Assembly (NCBI GenBank): GCA_020637555.1
Contig: JACKKF010000004.1
Span: 62,001-126,000 of the forward strand
Direction: 5' to 3'
Source of the DNA: Rhodobacter sp.
GTDB lineage: Bacteria > Pseudomonadota > Alphaproteobacteria > Rhodobacterales > Rhodobacteraceae
DNA: 64,000 bases
In this document: piece by piece, positions 26,051 through 35,285 of the stretch
Position numbering within the stretch: position 1 is the stretch's first letter
How the letters are laid out: each line of letters starts with the position of its first letter
The notes under the pieces: model-generated
Told to the model about the DNA's origin: nothing
What the model saw: only the letters and a program-made list of their open reading frames with translations
Databases searched by the model: none
Position numbers and translations under genes: made by a program

Positions 26051-26722
26051 CTACCAGGGGATCGGCTGTCGTGCCCGGAAGAACCCGCCGGTCGGTCCGT
26101 CGTCGGGCAGGGTGGCCAGCCAGAGCGGCGTATCGGCGCCCTCGTCAGGTGTCAGCGGTGCCTGGGCGCCGCCCATGCGGGTTGCCACCCAGCCCGGGCA
26201 TGCCGCGTTTATCTTGACCCCGGGCGGCAGATCCCGCACCAGCGCGCGGGTCAGCGCGTTCAGCGCGGCCTTGGCGACGCCATAGGCGCCGGGCCCTTGA
26301 AGCCCCTCGGCATGGGCGCCCCAGCCCGAGGACAGGTTGACGATCCGCCCCCAGCCGGTCTGTCGCCAGTGCGGCAGGTTCAGGCGGATCAGGTCAAGGG
26401 GGGCGTGAACCATCACTTCCATCGCCCGGTCGAAATCCGACCGCGGCGACAGCAGCGAGACATCGTTCAGGATACCGGCATTGTTGACCAGGATATCGAA
26501 GCCGCCGCTGCGCGTGAGGACCTCGAAGTAGCTGTCCGGATCGGTCAGGTCGATGCGGGCAAAGCCGGTGCCCAGGTCCGCCGCGGCCTGCCGCCCGGCG
26601 GCTTCATCCCGCGCGGCCAGCGTCACGACGCATCCGCGTGCCTTGAGCCCGGCGGCGATGGCGCGTCCGATCCCGCGATTGCCGCCGGTGACCAGGGCAG
26701 TGGGGTGAAGCGGCCGGATCAT
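26051..26722 (-). CDS. short-chain dehydrogenase/reductase
   Basis: A 223-residue classical SDR with the NAD(P)-binding motif TGGNRGIGRAIA, NNAG in the central region, and the catalytic Ser-Tyr-Lys set visible as NLSSGWG and YGVAKAA. The substrate is unknown. Its ATG overlaps the VOC gene stop by 4 bases. The protein is somewhat short, lacking part of the usual C-terminal substrate loop. Confidence 0.88.
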   Translation of the reverse strand: MIRPLHPTALVTGGNRGIGRAIAAGLKARGCVVTLAARDEAAGRQAAADLGTGFARIDLTDPDSYFEVLTRSGGFDILVNNAGILNDVSLLSPRSDFDRAMEVMVHAPLDLIRLNLPHWRQTGWGRIVNLSSGWGAHAEGLQGPGAYGVAKAALNALTRALVRDLPPGVKINAACPGWVATRMGGAQAPLTPDEGADTPLWLATLPDDGPTGGFFRARQPIPW

Positions 26723-27123
26723 GCGCGGCCATCCGTGAACTGGATCAGATCCCAGAGCGTGCCGTAAAGGTCGCGGAACACGGCGACGATGCCATAGGGC
26801 GCGTCGACCGGGGCGCGGACAAAGGTCACGCCCTTGGCGATGAGTGCACTGTAATCGCGCCAGAAATCATCGGTCCTGAGGAACAGGAACACGCGCCCGC
26901 CGCTTTGATTGCCGACAAAGGTTTCCTGGTGCGGCGTGGCGGCACGGGCCAGCAGCAGCGAGGTGCTGCCAGGGCCCCGGGGCTTTACCACGACCCAGCG
27001 TTTGTTCTGTTCGGGTTGTGGCGTGTCTTCGACCAGCTCGAAACCCAGCGTGTCGCAGTAGAACGCGATGGCCTCGTCATAGTCGCGGACCACCAGGGCG
27101 ATGTGGGCAAGGCTGTGCGGCAT
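26719..27123 (-). CDS. VOC family (glyoxalase/bleomycin-resistance fold) protein
   Basis: A 134-residue single VOC-superfamily domain: MPHSLAHIALVVRDYDEAIAFY at the start with a metal-type His, FYCDTLGFELVED, and DLYGTLWDLIQF near the end where a metal-binding Glu often sits (here Asp). Members include glyoxalase I, dioxygenases and fosfomycin/bleomycin-binding proteins; the specific activity cannot be assigned. It is 56 bases after soxG and coupled to the SDR. Confidence 0.85.
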   Translation of the reverse strand: MPHSLAHIALVVRDYDEAIAFYCDTLGFELVEDTPQPEQNKRWVVVKPRGPGSTSLLLARAATPHQETFVGNQSGGRVFLFLRTDDFWRDYSALIAKGVTFVRAPVDAPYGIVAVFRDLYGTLWDLIQFTDGRA

Positions 27124-27138
27124 GAGGGTCCCGGGGGC

Positions 27139-27164
27139 AGAACGGCGCGTTGAGCCGCCGTTCT
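27139..27164 (-). terminator. hairpin between soxG and the VOC gene
   Basis: AGAACGGC (27139-27146) and GCCGTTCT (27157-27164) form an 8-base perfect stem. No T-tract follows, so it may be a weak or processing signal rather than a true terminator. Confidence 0.35.
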
Positions 27165-27179
27165 ACCGCCCTTTGCCCG

Positions 27180-27743
27180 TCAGCGATAGAGTCCGACCTC
27201 GCCGCCCGGCTGTGCCACCGTCGCCAGGGCCCCCCAGACGTAGCCGGCGACCGAGCGGAAGCAGACCAGCCGCCAGTCGTCTTCGCCCTCGCGCCAGATC
27301 GCGGCGGCGACCTGGGCCGCGCGGGTGCGGCGCAGCTCGCCCACGGCGAAATCGCTGAAATCGACCGGGCAGAGCTTTGCCAGGACATCGCGGGCCTGGG
27401 CGCCGGTGATCGCCACCATCGCGCGCGCATCGGACACGTTCGCGGCCATTGCAAACTCGTCGGCCAGCGCGGTTTCCAGCGCGGCCACGGTTGCGCCCAC
27501 CTGCGCATAGGGCACGATCAGCAACAGTTCGTCAGGCGACATCCACAGCGCCTGCCCCGTGCTTCCCGTCGCCACGCGGCGCCGGGCGGGGACATCGGCC
27601 CCGGTGGCGCTGCGAACGGCCTCGGCCAGGGTGGCGGACGACAGATCGCCGCGCAGCGTGATCATCCCCTGCAACCCGGCATCCGCAAGGTCGACCATGC
27701 CGGACGCGCGAACCCCGGCCAGTGCGCTGACTGCATCAGACAT
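27180..27743 (-). CDS. soxG: sarcosine oxidase gamma subunit
   Basis: The 187-residue gamma subunit of heterotetrameric sarcosine oxidase, which oxidatively demethylates sarcosine to glycine in the cytoplasm. It resembles a reduced aminomethyltransferase/GcvT-like fold. Recognised by LWMSPDELLLIVP, VSDARAMVAITG, and the conserved FRRS-type CFRSVAGYVW near the C-terminus. It overlaps soxA by 8 bases. Confidence 0.92.
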   Translation of the reverse strand: MSDAVSALAGVRASGMVDLADAGLQGMITLRGDLSSATLAEAVRSATGADVPARRRVATGSTGQALWMSPDELLLIVPYAQVGATVAALETALADEFAMAANVSDARAMVAITGAQARDVLAKLCPVDFSDFAVGELRRTRAAQVAAAIWREGEDDWRLVCFRSVAGYVWGALATVAQPGGEVGLYR

Positions 27744-30660
27744 TCTGCTTGTCCCCCGCCTTGTCGTAGAAACACGGATCGACGATCCGCGCGGCGACCC
27801 GTCCGCCGGTTTCGGTCTGGAACTCGATCACCTCGCCCATCCGGTCGGGTCCGCGATGGACCAGGCCCATGGCGATGCCCTTGCCCAGCGTGGGCGAGAA
27901 GTAGGTCGAGGTGACGCGGCCCTGCGTCAGCGACTGGCCGTTGTCGTTCTTGCCGGGCAGGGGCGCCAGCGCGCCATCGCCCAGAACCGACCCGTCCAGC
28001 GTTTCCAGCCCCACCAGCTTCCAGCGGTCGGGGGACACCATGGCCTCGCGTTCCATCCCGCGTTTGCCCAGGAAGTCGGTCTTTTTCTTCGAGATCGCCC
28101 AGTTCAGGCCCAGGTCCTGCGGGATCACCGTGCCGTCGGTTTCATCACCGATCATGATGAAGCCCTTTTCGGCGCGCATGACGTGCAGGGCCTCGGTGCC
28201 ATAGGGCATCATGCCGAATTCGGCGCCGGCCTCCATCAGCCGGTTCCAGAAAGCCTGGCCTTGCGATGCGGGAACCGCGATCTCATAGCTCAGCTCGCCC
28301 GAGAACGAGATGCGGAACGCCCGCGCGTCGAACCCGCCCAGTTTCCCCTCGCGCCAGTCCATGAAGGCGAAATTTTCGCGGCTCACGTCCATGCCGCCCA
28401 GCTTTTCCAGCACCTTGCGGGCGTCGGGGCCGACGACGGCGATCTGGGCGAACTGTTCGGTCAGGTTGACGACATGGACCTTCCAGTCCCACCATTCGCA
28501 TTGCAGCCAGTCTTCCATCCAGGCGTGGATGCGATCCGCCCCGCCCGAGGTGGTGTGGCACAGCCAGGTGTCCTCGCTCAGGCGTGCGACCACGCCGTCA
28601 TCGCTGAGAAAGCCGTTCTCGTTGCACATCAACCCGTAGCGGCACTTGCCGACCGGCAGGGTGCTCATGATGTTGGTATAGAGCATGTCCACGAAGCGGC
28701 CGGCATCCGGCCCCTTGACCACCAGCTTGCCCAGCGTCGAGGCATCGAGCAGCCCGACCGATTTGCGCACCTGGGTGATCTCGCGGCTGACGGCATGGGC
28801 ATGGCTTTCGCCGTTACGCGGATAGCAATAGGGGCGGCGCCAGTGGCCGACGGGTTCCCAGTGCACGCCATGGCTTTCGTGCCAGTCATGCATCGGTGTC
28901 TTGCGCAGCGGCTGGAAGATCTCGCCGCGTGCCTCGCCCGCGATCACGCCCAGCGAGATCGGCGTATAGGGCGGGCGGAAAGTCGTGGTGCCGGTCTGCG
29001 GGATCGGTTGACCCAGCGCGTCGGACAGGATGGCGAGGCCGTTGATGTTCGACAGCTTGCCCTGATCGGTCGCCATCCCCAGCGTCGTGTAACGCTTGGT
29101 GTGTTCGACGGATTCGTAGCCTTCCTTCGCCGCCAGCTGCACGTCCGAGACCTTCACGTCGTTCTGCGGATCGAGCCACATCTTCGCGCGCAACAGGTAT
29201 CCGGCCTGAGCCGGCATCATCCAGACGGGTTGCATCGGCGCCTCGTCCGCGTCGTCCAGGTCGCCGTTGGCGGCGCCGACGCAGCGGACAAAGCCCTGGC
29301 CGTCCTGGTTCAGCGGCGGGCGGTTGGGGTCGGGGCGGAACATCGCGCGGGCGTCGTCCCAGGTCAGCTTGCCGCCGCAATGCGACCACAGGTGCACCAC
29401 CGGGGACCATCCGCCCGACATGGCGACCGCATCGCAGGCGATGGTTTCGCTGACCGCCCCGCCGTCCGATTCGAACCGGCAGAGCGCCACGCCGGTGACA
29501 GCCTTGCCACCCTCGACATGGCGGATGGCGGTGTCTTCGGCCACGCGGATCCCGGCGGCGCGGACGCGGGCAGGCAGATCGCCCGTCGCTTCCTTGCGGG
29601 CGTCCACGACGGCGGCGACGGTCACGCCGGCGGCGTGCAGCGCCAGCGCGGTGCGATAGGCATCGTCGTTGTTCGTGACCACCACCACGCGGCGGCCCGG
29701 GGTCACGCCCCAGTTCACCACATAGTCGCGCACGGCCGCGGCCAGCATCACGCCGGGCAGATCGTTGCCGGCAAAGCTGAGCGGGCGTTCGATGGCGCCG
29801 GCCGCGTTGACGATCTCGCCCGCGCGGATGCGCCACAGGCGGTGGCGGGGCATGTCGGCGCCGGGCTGGTGATCGGCGACGCGCTGATAGGCCAGCGCAT
29901 AGCCGTGGTCATAGACGCCCGACACCATGGTGCGGTTCAGCACGGTGACATTGGCCAGACCGTTCAGATGCGCGAGCGTGGCGTCGACCCAGGCGTCGGC
30001 GGGCTGACCGTCGACCTCGGCGCCATCGACGACGGCGCGGCCACCCCAATGCGCGTTCTGTTCGACCAGGATCACCTTTTGCCCCGCGTCGGCGGCGGCG
30101 CGTGCGGCGGTCAGGCCGGCGATGCCCCCGCCTGCGACCAGCACGTCGCAGAAGGCATAGATCTGTTCATAGCGGTCGGCATCGCGGGTTTCCGGGTGCG
30201 GCGCCTTGCCCAGGCCGGCCGACTGGCGGACGATGGGTTCGTAAACCCATTTCCAGAAGGGGCGCGGGTGGATGAACATCTTGTAGTAGAAGCCGGCCGG
30301 AAAGAACCGCCACAGCTTGGCGTTGATCGCGCCGATGTCGAAATCGAGGCTGGGCCAATGATTCTGGCTGATCGCCTTCAGGCCCGAGAACAGTTCGGTC
30401 GTGGTGGTGCGCTGGTTCGGTTCGAACCGCTGACCTTCGCCCATGCCGACCAGGGCGTTCGGTTCCTCGGCGCCCGAGGCGACGATCCCGCGCGGGCGGT
30501 GATACTTGAACGAGCGGCCGACCAGCGTCTGACCCGCGCCCAGAAGCGCGGCGGCCAGCGTGTCGCCCGCGAAACCGCTCAGCGCCTTGCCGTTGAAACT
30601 GAATTCCATGGTCCGGGAGCGGTCGATCAGACGCCCGCCGGTTGCGAGACGATGGCTCAT
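27736..30660 (-). CDS. soxA: sarcosine oxidase alpha subunit
   Basis: The 974-residue alpha subunit. Its N-terminal 2Fe-2S-like domain (FNGKALSGFAGDTLAAALL) and two-dinucleotide-binding-domain region (VAGGGIAGLTAARAAADAGQ for cofactor binding) are followed by a C-terminal aminomethyltransferase (GcvT-like) half with the SVGLLDASTLGKLVVKGPDA block, where tetrahydrofolate accepts the released one-carbon unit. The start ATG at 30660 overlaps the soxD stop by 4 bases. The whole frame is intact. Confidence 0.96.
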   Translation of the reverse strand: MSHRLATGGRLIDRSRTMEFSFNGKALSGFAGDTLAAALLGAGQTLVGRSFKYHRPRGIVASGAEEPNALVGMGEGQRFEPNQRTTTTELFSGLKAISQNHWPSLDFDIGAINAKLWRFFPAGFYYKMFIHPRPFWKWVYEPIVRQSAGLGKAPHPETRDADRYEQIYAFCDVLVAGGGIAGLTAARAAADAGQKVILVEQNAHWGGRAVVDGAEVDGQPADAWVDATLAHLNGLANVTVLNRTMVSGVYDHGYALAYQRVADHQPGADMPRHRLWRIRAGEIVNAAGAIERPLSFAGNDLPGVMLAAAVRDYVVNWGVTPGRRVVVVTNNDDAYRTALALHAAGVTVAAVVDARKEATGDLPARVRAAGIRVAEDTAIRHVEGGKAVTGVALCRFESDGGAVSETIACDAVAMSGGWSPVVHLWSHCGGKLTWDDARAMFRPDPNRPPLNQDGQGFVRCVGAANGDLDDADEAPMQPVWMMPAQAGYLLRAKMWLDPQNDVKVSDVQLAAKEGYESVEHTKRYTTLGMATDQGKLSNINGLAILSDALGQPIPQTGTTTFRPPYTPISLGVIAGEARGEIFQPLRKTPMHDWHESHGVHWEPVGHWRRPYCYPRNGESHAHAVSREITQVRKSVGLLDASTLGKLVVKGPDAGRFVDMLYTNIMSTLPVGKCRYGLMCNENGFLSDDGVVARLSEDTWLCHTTSGGADRIHAWMEDWLQCEWWDWKVHVVNLTEQFAQIAVVGPDARKVLEKLGGMDVSRENFAFMDWREGKLGGFDARAFRISFSGELSYEIAVPASQGQAFWNRLMEAGAEFGMMPYGTEALHVMRAEKGFIMIGDETDGTVIPQDLGLNWAISKKKTDFLGKRGMEREAMVSPDRWKLVGLETLDGSVLGDGALAPLPGKNDNGQSLTQGRVTSTYFSPTLGKGIAMGLVHRGPDRMGEVIEFQTETGGRVAARIVDPCFYDKAGDKQNV

Positions 30661-30980
30661 TTGTAACCCTCCCATTCGGGGCGGCGGGACTTGATCCTGG
30701 CCTGGATCTCGGCCGGTGGTTCGATGGTTTGCGCGGGATAGGCGCCGTAGACTTCCAGCGTCATGGTATCGCGGGCCATCAGGAACCACTTGCCGCAGCC
30801 AAAGGCATGACGCCAGCGTTCGAAATGCACGCCGCGCGGGTTCTTGCGGGCGAACATGTAGGCCTCGTATTCGGCATCGGTCGAGCCGGGCCCGAAACGC
30901 TTCAGATGCGCCTCGCCGCCATTGGCGAATTCGGTTTCCTCGGCGGTGACGCCGCAGCAGGGACAGGTCAGCAGCAGCAT
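30657..30980 (-). CDS. soxD: sarcosine oxidase delta subunit
   Basis: The 107-residue delta subunit, which binds zinc and docks on the alpha subunit. The start MLLLTCPCCGVTAEETEF gives a CxxC zinc site, and the later YMFARKNPRGVHFERWRHAFGCGKWF block is typical. GGAGG precedes the ATG. In most sox operons it directly follows soxB; here a membrane-protein gene intervenes. Confidence 0.95.
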   Translation of the reverse strand: MLLLTCPCCGVTAEETEFANGGEAHLKRFGPGSTDAEYEAYMFARKNPRGVHFERWRHAFGCGKWFLMARDTMTLEVYGAYPAQTIEPPAEIQARIKSRRPEWEGYK

Positions 30981-31002
30981 GGGGCCTCCAGTCGTGCAAA
31001 CG

Positions 31003-31036
31003 GGCCGGGCGCGGCGATGCCGCGGCCAGCCCGGCC
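31003..31036 (-). terminator. strong hairpin between membrane gene and soxD
   Basis: Outer arms GGCCGGG (31003-31009) and CCCGGCC (31030-31036) enclose an inner GCGGC-GAT-GCCGC stem. No clear T-run follows, so it is likely a processing or partial-termination structure. Confidence 0.4.
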
Positions 31037-31056
31037 GGTCAGGTCAGGGGAAGGGG

Positions 31057-31560
31057 TCAGGCGACGGCCGATTGCCGCCGCTGCAAAAGGGGCGAGAGCA
31101 GCGCGCCAAAGATCGGCCCGGCGGCCATGAGCACCGTCTCGATCAGCCAGAAGAGCCGCATGTCCTCGGGGCCGTGCGTGGTTCGGGTGCCGCCTGACAG
31201 GCGCACCGAAACCCGCGCCGACGCGCCGAGGGTTTCCAGCGTGGCGCGGATGCCCTTGGGACCCTGCGCCAGCACCGACGCCAGCGTTGCAAAGCCATGT
31301 TCCAGCCCGAACCACAGCGCCCACATGGCAAAGACCGCCAACGCGGCGCTGACGAGCCCCACCGCCAGATTGGCCAGCATCCCGCGTTGCAACGCCAGAT
31401 GCACCACAAAGGAAATGGTCACGCCGCCCAGCAGGACGATCGCGTTCAGCTTGAGAAACGGCAGCAGCGCCGAACTGGCACCAAAGGCCGCACCCGCAAG
31501 CGTGGCGACGACCAGCGCCTTCACCGCTGACGCGGGCCGGATGGTGGTGTGCTGTGACAT
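31057..31560 (-). CDS. unknown membrane protein inside the sarcosine oxidase operon
   Basis: A 167-residue protein I do not recognise. It has predicted membrane segments at about 14-35, 38-57, 62-88 and 137-160 and a hydrophilic loop at about 100-135 containing RLSGGTRTTHGPEDMR. It sits between soxB and soxD, which are usually adjacent, in the same orientation, with strong hairpins on both sides. It could be an accessory of sarcosine uptake or an unrelated insertion. Composition looks like its neighbours. Confidence 0.7.
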   Translation of the reverse strand: MSQHTTIRPASAVKALVVATLAGAAFGASSALLPFLKLNAIVLLGGVTISFVVHLALQRGMLANLAVGLVSAALAVFAMWALWFGLEHGFATLASVLAQGPKGIRATLETLGASARVSVRLSGGTRTTHGPEDMRLFWLIETVLMAAGPIFGALLSPLLQRRQSAVA

Positions 31561-31609
31561 GCGAAGGCCCCCTGCTGCCGAACTGACAGCAGGTCAGTCG
31601 GACCCGGGC

Positions 31610-31633
31610 CGCGCGCGGTTCAATCCGCGCGCG
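31610..31633 (-). terminator. hairpin between soxB and the membrane gene
   Basis: CGCGCGCGG (31610-31618) and CCGCGCGCG (31625-31633) form a perfect 9-base stem with a 6-base loop. A second stem CTGCTG/CAGCAG lies at 31572-31592. Probably an mRNA stability or processing element. Confidence 0.4.
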
Positions 31634-31665
31634 CGGGTCGTCGCAAGGCAGGTGCGGATTGCGCA

Positions 31666-32917
31666 TCAATGCGCGACCCCCGCCGCGACGCTTTCGTCGA
31701 TGAAACGGCCCTCGCGGAAGCGGAACATCGAGAAGTCGCGCGCCAACGATCCCGGTTCGCCCTTGGCGACCAGTTCGGCCATGGCCCAGCCCGATCCGGG
31801 GATCGACTTGAACCCGCCGGTGCCCCAGCCGCAGTTGATGAAGGTGTTGCCCAGCGGCGTTTTCGAGATGATCGGCGAGCGGTCGCCGGTCATGTCCACG
31901 ATCCCGCCCCATTGGCGCAGCATCTTCAGGCGCGACAGCATCGGGAAGGTTTCCACCAGCGCCCGCACCGTTTCCTCGATATGCATCCACGAGCCGCGCT
32001 GTGTGTAGTTGTTGAAATGGTCGGCGCCGCCGCCGATGACCATTTCGCCCTTGTCGGACTGCGACAGATACCCGTGCACGGTGTTCGCCATGACCACGCA
32101 GTCGATCGCCGGCTTGATCGGCTCCGACACCATCGCCTGCAACGCGACCGATCTGACCGGCAGACGGAAGCCCGCCATGTTCGCCAGATGGCCCGAATGC
32201 CCGGCGACGACGATCCCCAGCTTGCCACAGCCGATCGTGCCCTTGGTGGTGTTCACCGCCGAGACCACGCCACCCACGCTTTCGACGCCCGCTGTCACCT
32301 CGCAGTTCTGGATGACATGCATCCCCATCTGCGAACATGCCCGGGCATAGCCCCGAACGACAGCGTCGTGGCGCGCGGTGCCGCCACGGGCCTGCCACAG
32401 CGCGCCCAGAACGGGATAGCGCGGGCCCTCGATGTTCATGATCGGCACCAGGCGCTTGACCTCGGCCGGGCCGATCCAGCGGGTCTCGACGCCCTGCAGC
32501 GCGTTCGCATAGGCGGTGCGCTTGTAGCCGCGAACCTCGTGTTCGGTCTGCGCCAGCATCATCACGCCGCGCGGGCTGAACATGACGTTATAGTTCAGGG
32601 TCCGGCTGAGCGTCTCTCGTAGAGCGAGCGCGCCTTTCATAGATCGCGGCCGACGGTCCTGCAGATAGTTCGAGCGGATGATCGTGGTGTTCCGCCCGGT
32701 GTTGCCGCCGCCCAGCCAGCCCTTTTCGATGATCGCGACATTGGTGATGCCGAAATTCTTTGCCCAGTAATACGCCGTTGCCAGCCCATGCCCGCCGGCA
32801 CCGACGATGATGACGTCATAATGCGGCTTGGTTGGGGCGAGGCCCAGAAACGCGCTGCCAGCCTGAATGCTGGCGCATCGCTTCACGGGCGATGGCAAAG
32901 ACCGAATACCGAGTCAT
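31666..32917 (-). CDS. soxB: sarcosine oxidase beta subunit, with several indels in this sequence
   Basis: FAD-containing catalytic subunit of heterotetrameric sarcosine oxidase. The true start is MTRYSVFAIAREAMRQHSGW at 32917, which then runs into a stop. About 32860 the frame must shift to continue as PHYDVIIVGAGGHGLATAYY (FAD motif). A second scrambled patch at about 32605-32645, between IIRSNYLQD and ETLS, regains LQDPSAAIYEKARSLYETLS if two single-base losses and a two-base gain are undone. The observed 1252 bases are two short of a 417-codon gene, matching the net of these indels. The rest is intact to EGRFIDESVAAGVAH. Sequencing error or a decayed gene are both possible. Confidence 0.88.
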
Positions 32918-33144
32918 GGGCGCTCTCCCCGGGGCCGCGTTTGAATGCGTGATGGATCGCGGCGGGGCGAAACCCCTTGGCTGCAAGCGGCACAATGCGG
33001 ACAAAACCGACACAGGCGTCAAACTGCGTCGGCTCGCCGCATCCTGTGGCGCGTCCGGTGCCTTATGTCACGCCTCTATGAACGCGGTTTCGCTTTTTTC
33101 CCGGGCAGTGTCGGGCTAAGGAGGGCCGTCAGACAGGAGACGGC

Positions 33145-34386
33145 ATGACGATCTGGTGGTTCCTTGGTCCGGCGCTGGCACTCTGCGTGCTGGTGGTCGG
33201 TTTGATCGCGCTGGGCCTTGCCCGGGGTGCCCGTGTCCGCGCCTCCGAGCCCGGCGAGAAACGCGAGATGCGCATCTATGCCGACCAGCTCAAAGAGATC
33301 GACCGGGACCGCGCCCGGGGTCTGATCCCTGATGACGAGGCCGAGCGGATGCGCGCGGAAACCGCGCGGCGTCTGCTGGATGCCGATCGCAAGCGCAGCA
33401 CCGAGACCGTCGAATCGCCCCGGTCGATGCACCGCGTTGCGCTGGCGCTGGCACTGGCCGTGCCCGTCGGCGCCGGCTTGCTCTATGCGCGCGAGGGGGT
33501 GCCCGGCATGGGCGACGAGCCGCTGGCACTGCGCTTTGCCCAGGCGGCCGACATGCGCGCCGCACGGCCCAGCCAGGATGTGCTCGAGGCCGATTGGGCC
33601 AACGATCCCAACCGGCCCGCCGCGCCGCAGGTCGACCAGACCTATCTGGACCTGATGGCCCGCCTGCGCGAAGCGGTGGCCAACCGTCCCGGCGACCCGC
33701 AGGGCCTGCGTCTTCTGGCCGTCAACGAGGGGAACCTGGGCAATCACGCGGCCTCGGCCCGGGCCTGGGGCCAGTTGATCGATGTCGAGGGACAGGATGC
33801 CCCGGTCGCGGACCTGTCTGCCCTGGCCGAGGCGATGGTCCTGGCGACCGGCGGTATCGTGTCGCCGCAGGCCGAGGTGGTGCTGCAGCGCATTCTCGAA
33901 CGCGATCCGCGCAACGGGTCGGCGCGGTTCTATCTGGGCTGGATGTTCGTTCAGACCGGCCGCCCCGACCTGACCTTCCGCATCTGGCGCGGATTGCTCG
34001 AGGACAGCAACCCCGATGACCCATGGGTCGCCTCGCTCAGGCAGGCGCTGCCCGAACTCGCCCAGATCGCGGGGGTGCGCTATACGCTGCCCCCGGCGGG
34101 CGGCAGTCGCGGCCCCTCGGCCGCCGACATGGCCGCGGCCGCCGACATGACGGCGGGCCAACGGCAGGAAATGATCGGCAACATGGTCGAGGGACTGGCG
34201 GCACGGCTGGCCAATCAGGGCGGCTCGCCCGAGGAATGGGCGCGGCTCATCAATGCGCTGGGCGTGCTGGGGCAGGCGGATCGTGCGCGCGGCATCTGGG
34301 CCGAGGCCCGCCAGGTCTTTGCCGATCAGCCCGACGCTCTGGCGCAGATCGAGGCCGCGGCCCGCCAGCAAGGGTTCACCGACTGA
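33145..34386 (+). CDS. ccmI: cytochrome c biogenesis protein CcmI
   Basis: Bitopic inner-membrane protein that delivers apocytochrome c to the heme ligation complex. The 413 residues start with a membrane helix (about 5-27), followed by a cytoplasmic leucine-zipper-like region (MRIYADQLKEIDRDRARGLI), a second helix (about 95-113) and a periplasmic TPR-containing domain (about 170-410). A CAGGAG-type site precedes the ATG at 33145. Its stop overlaps the ruvX start by one base. Confidence 0.92.
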   Translation: MTIWWFLGPALALCVLVVGLIALGLARGARVRASEPGEKREMRIYADQLKEIDRDRARGLIPDDEAERMRAETARRLLDADRKRSTETVESPRSMHRVALALALAVPVGAGLLYAREGVPGMGDEPLALRFAQAADMRAARPSQDVLEADWANDPNRPAAPQVDQTYLDLMARLREAVANRPGDPQGLRLLAVNEGNLGNHAASARAWGQLIDVEGQDAPVADLSALAEAMVLATGGIVSPQAEVVLQRILERDPRNGSARFYLGWMFVQTGRPDLTFRIWRGLLEDSNPDDPWVASLRQALPELAQIAGVRYTLPPAGGSRGPSAADMAAAADMTAGQRQEMIGNMVEGLAARLANQGGSPEEWARLINALGVLGQADRARGIWAEARQVFADQPDALAQIEAAARQQGFTD

Positions 34387-34859
34387 TGGCCGTGTTCGCC
34401 GAGGCCGACGCCTTTGTTGCCGCCTTGCCCCCGCAGGGGCCGCTGGCGGGGCTCGATCTGGGGGAAAAGACCATCGGTGTCGCCGTGTCCGACCTCAGGC
34501 GTGGCGTGGCGACGCCCCTGGAAACCGTGAAACGCAAGAAGTTCACGCTGGATGCCGCCCGCCTGATCGAGATCGCACATGCGCGGGGCCTGGCCGGGTT
34601 CGTGCTGGGTCTGCCGCTGAACATGGACGGAACCGAGGGACCGCGCTGCCAGTCCACCCGCGCCTTTGCCCGCAACCTGTCCGGTCTGACCGACCTGCCC
34701 ATCGGCTTCTGGGACGAGCGCCTCTCGACCGTTGCCGCCGAGCGCGCGCTGCTGGATTTCGATACCTCGCGCGCCAAGCGGGCGCAGGTCATCGACCATG
34801 TCGCGGCGGGGTTCATCCTGCAGGGGTTTCTGGACAGATTGGCCGCGATGCGTCGCTGA
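34386..34859 (+). CDS. ruvX: Holliday junction resolvase-like RuvX (YqgF)
   Basis: A 157-residue RNase H-fold nuclease implicated in pre-16S rRNA 5'-end maturation and possibly junction resolution. The first catalytic Asp lies in GLDLGEKTIGVAVSD, and later acidic residues in DERLSTVAAERALL and VIDHVAAGFILQGFL. The start ATG is coupled to ccmI by a TGATG overlap. Confidence 0.94.
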   Translation: MAVFAEADAFVAALPPQGPLAGLDLGEKTIGVAVSDLRRGVATPLETVKRKKFTLDAARLIEIAHARGLAGFVLGLPLNMDGTEGPRCQSTRAFARNLSGLTDLPIGFWDERLSTVAAERALLDFDTSRAKRAQVIDHVAAGFILQGFLDRLAAMRR

Positions 34860-34918
34860 CAGGCTGGAAACCTGTGGCCATCGGCCTATGTTGGCCCGGG
34901 AACGAGGCGAGGGCAGCC

Positions 34919-35176
34919 ATGAACCAGCTTTCCAAGGGCACGATCTGGCAGCGTGACGAGATCGACAGCCCCTGCGTCAAGATCTGTGTCATTCACCCGC
35001 GCGCCGGCATTTGCGCCGGCTGCTATCGCACCCTTGACGAAATTGCGGACTGGTCGGCGATGTCCCCCGATGCGCGGGCCCGGCTGATGGCCGAACTGCC
35101 GACCCGCGCGGGCCAGTTGAAGAAGCGGCGCGGCGGACGCGAGGGGCGTCTGGCCGGCGAACCGAACGCCGACTGA
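34919..35176 (+). CDS. DUF1289 small cysteine-cluster protein
   Basis: An 85-residue protein with the DUF1289 pattern SPCVKIC-VIHPRAGICAGC, i.e. C-x3-C-x8-C-x2-C, followed by YRTLDEIADWSAMS. The cysteines probably bind a metal or an iron-sulfur cluster. The function is unknown. GAGGGCAGCC precedes the ATG. It follows ruvX by about 60 bases. Confidence 0.88.
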   Translation: MNQLSKGTIWQRDEIDSPCVKICVIHPRAGICAGCYRTLDEIADWSAMSPDARARLMAELPTRAGQLKKRRGGREGRLAGEPNAD

Positions 35177-35285
35177 TCCGGCCATATCCCCGCTGACGTT
35201 GCGTCCCGCCGCGCCGCGGCGCTTTGTGGGATGGGTCCGGGGGTCTATAGATCGGGCAACGCAAACCTCAGCGAAAGGCTCGATC

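Noticed and set aside
27559..30666. Open frame of about 1035 codons on the plus strand opposite soxA
   Set aside because: It is the antisense of an intact, strongly recognisable soxA; high third-position GC keeps such frames open. Its composition (Arg/His/Gln/Asp-rich, no domains) is that of a shadow.
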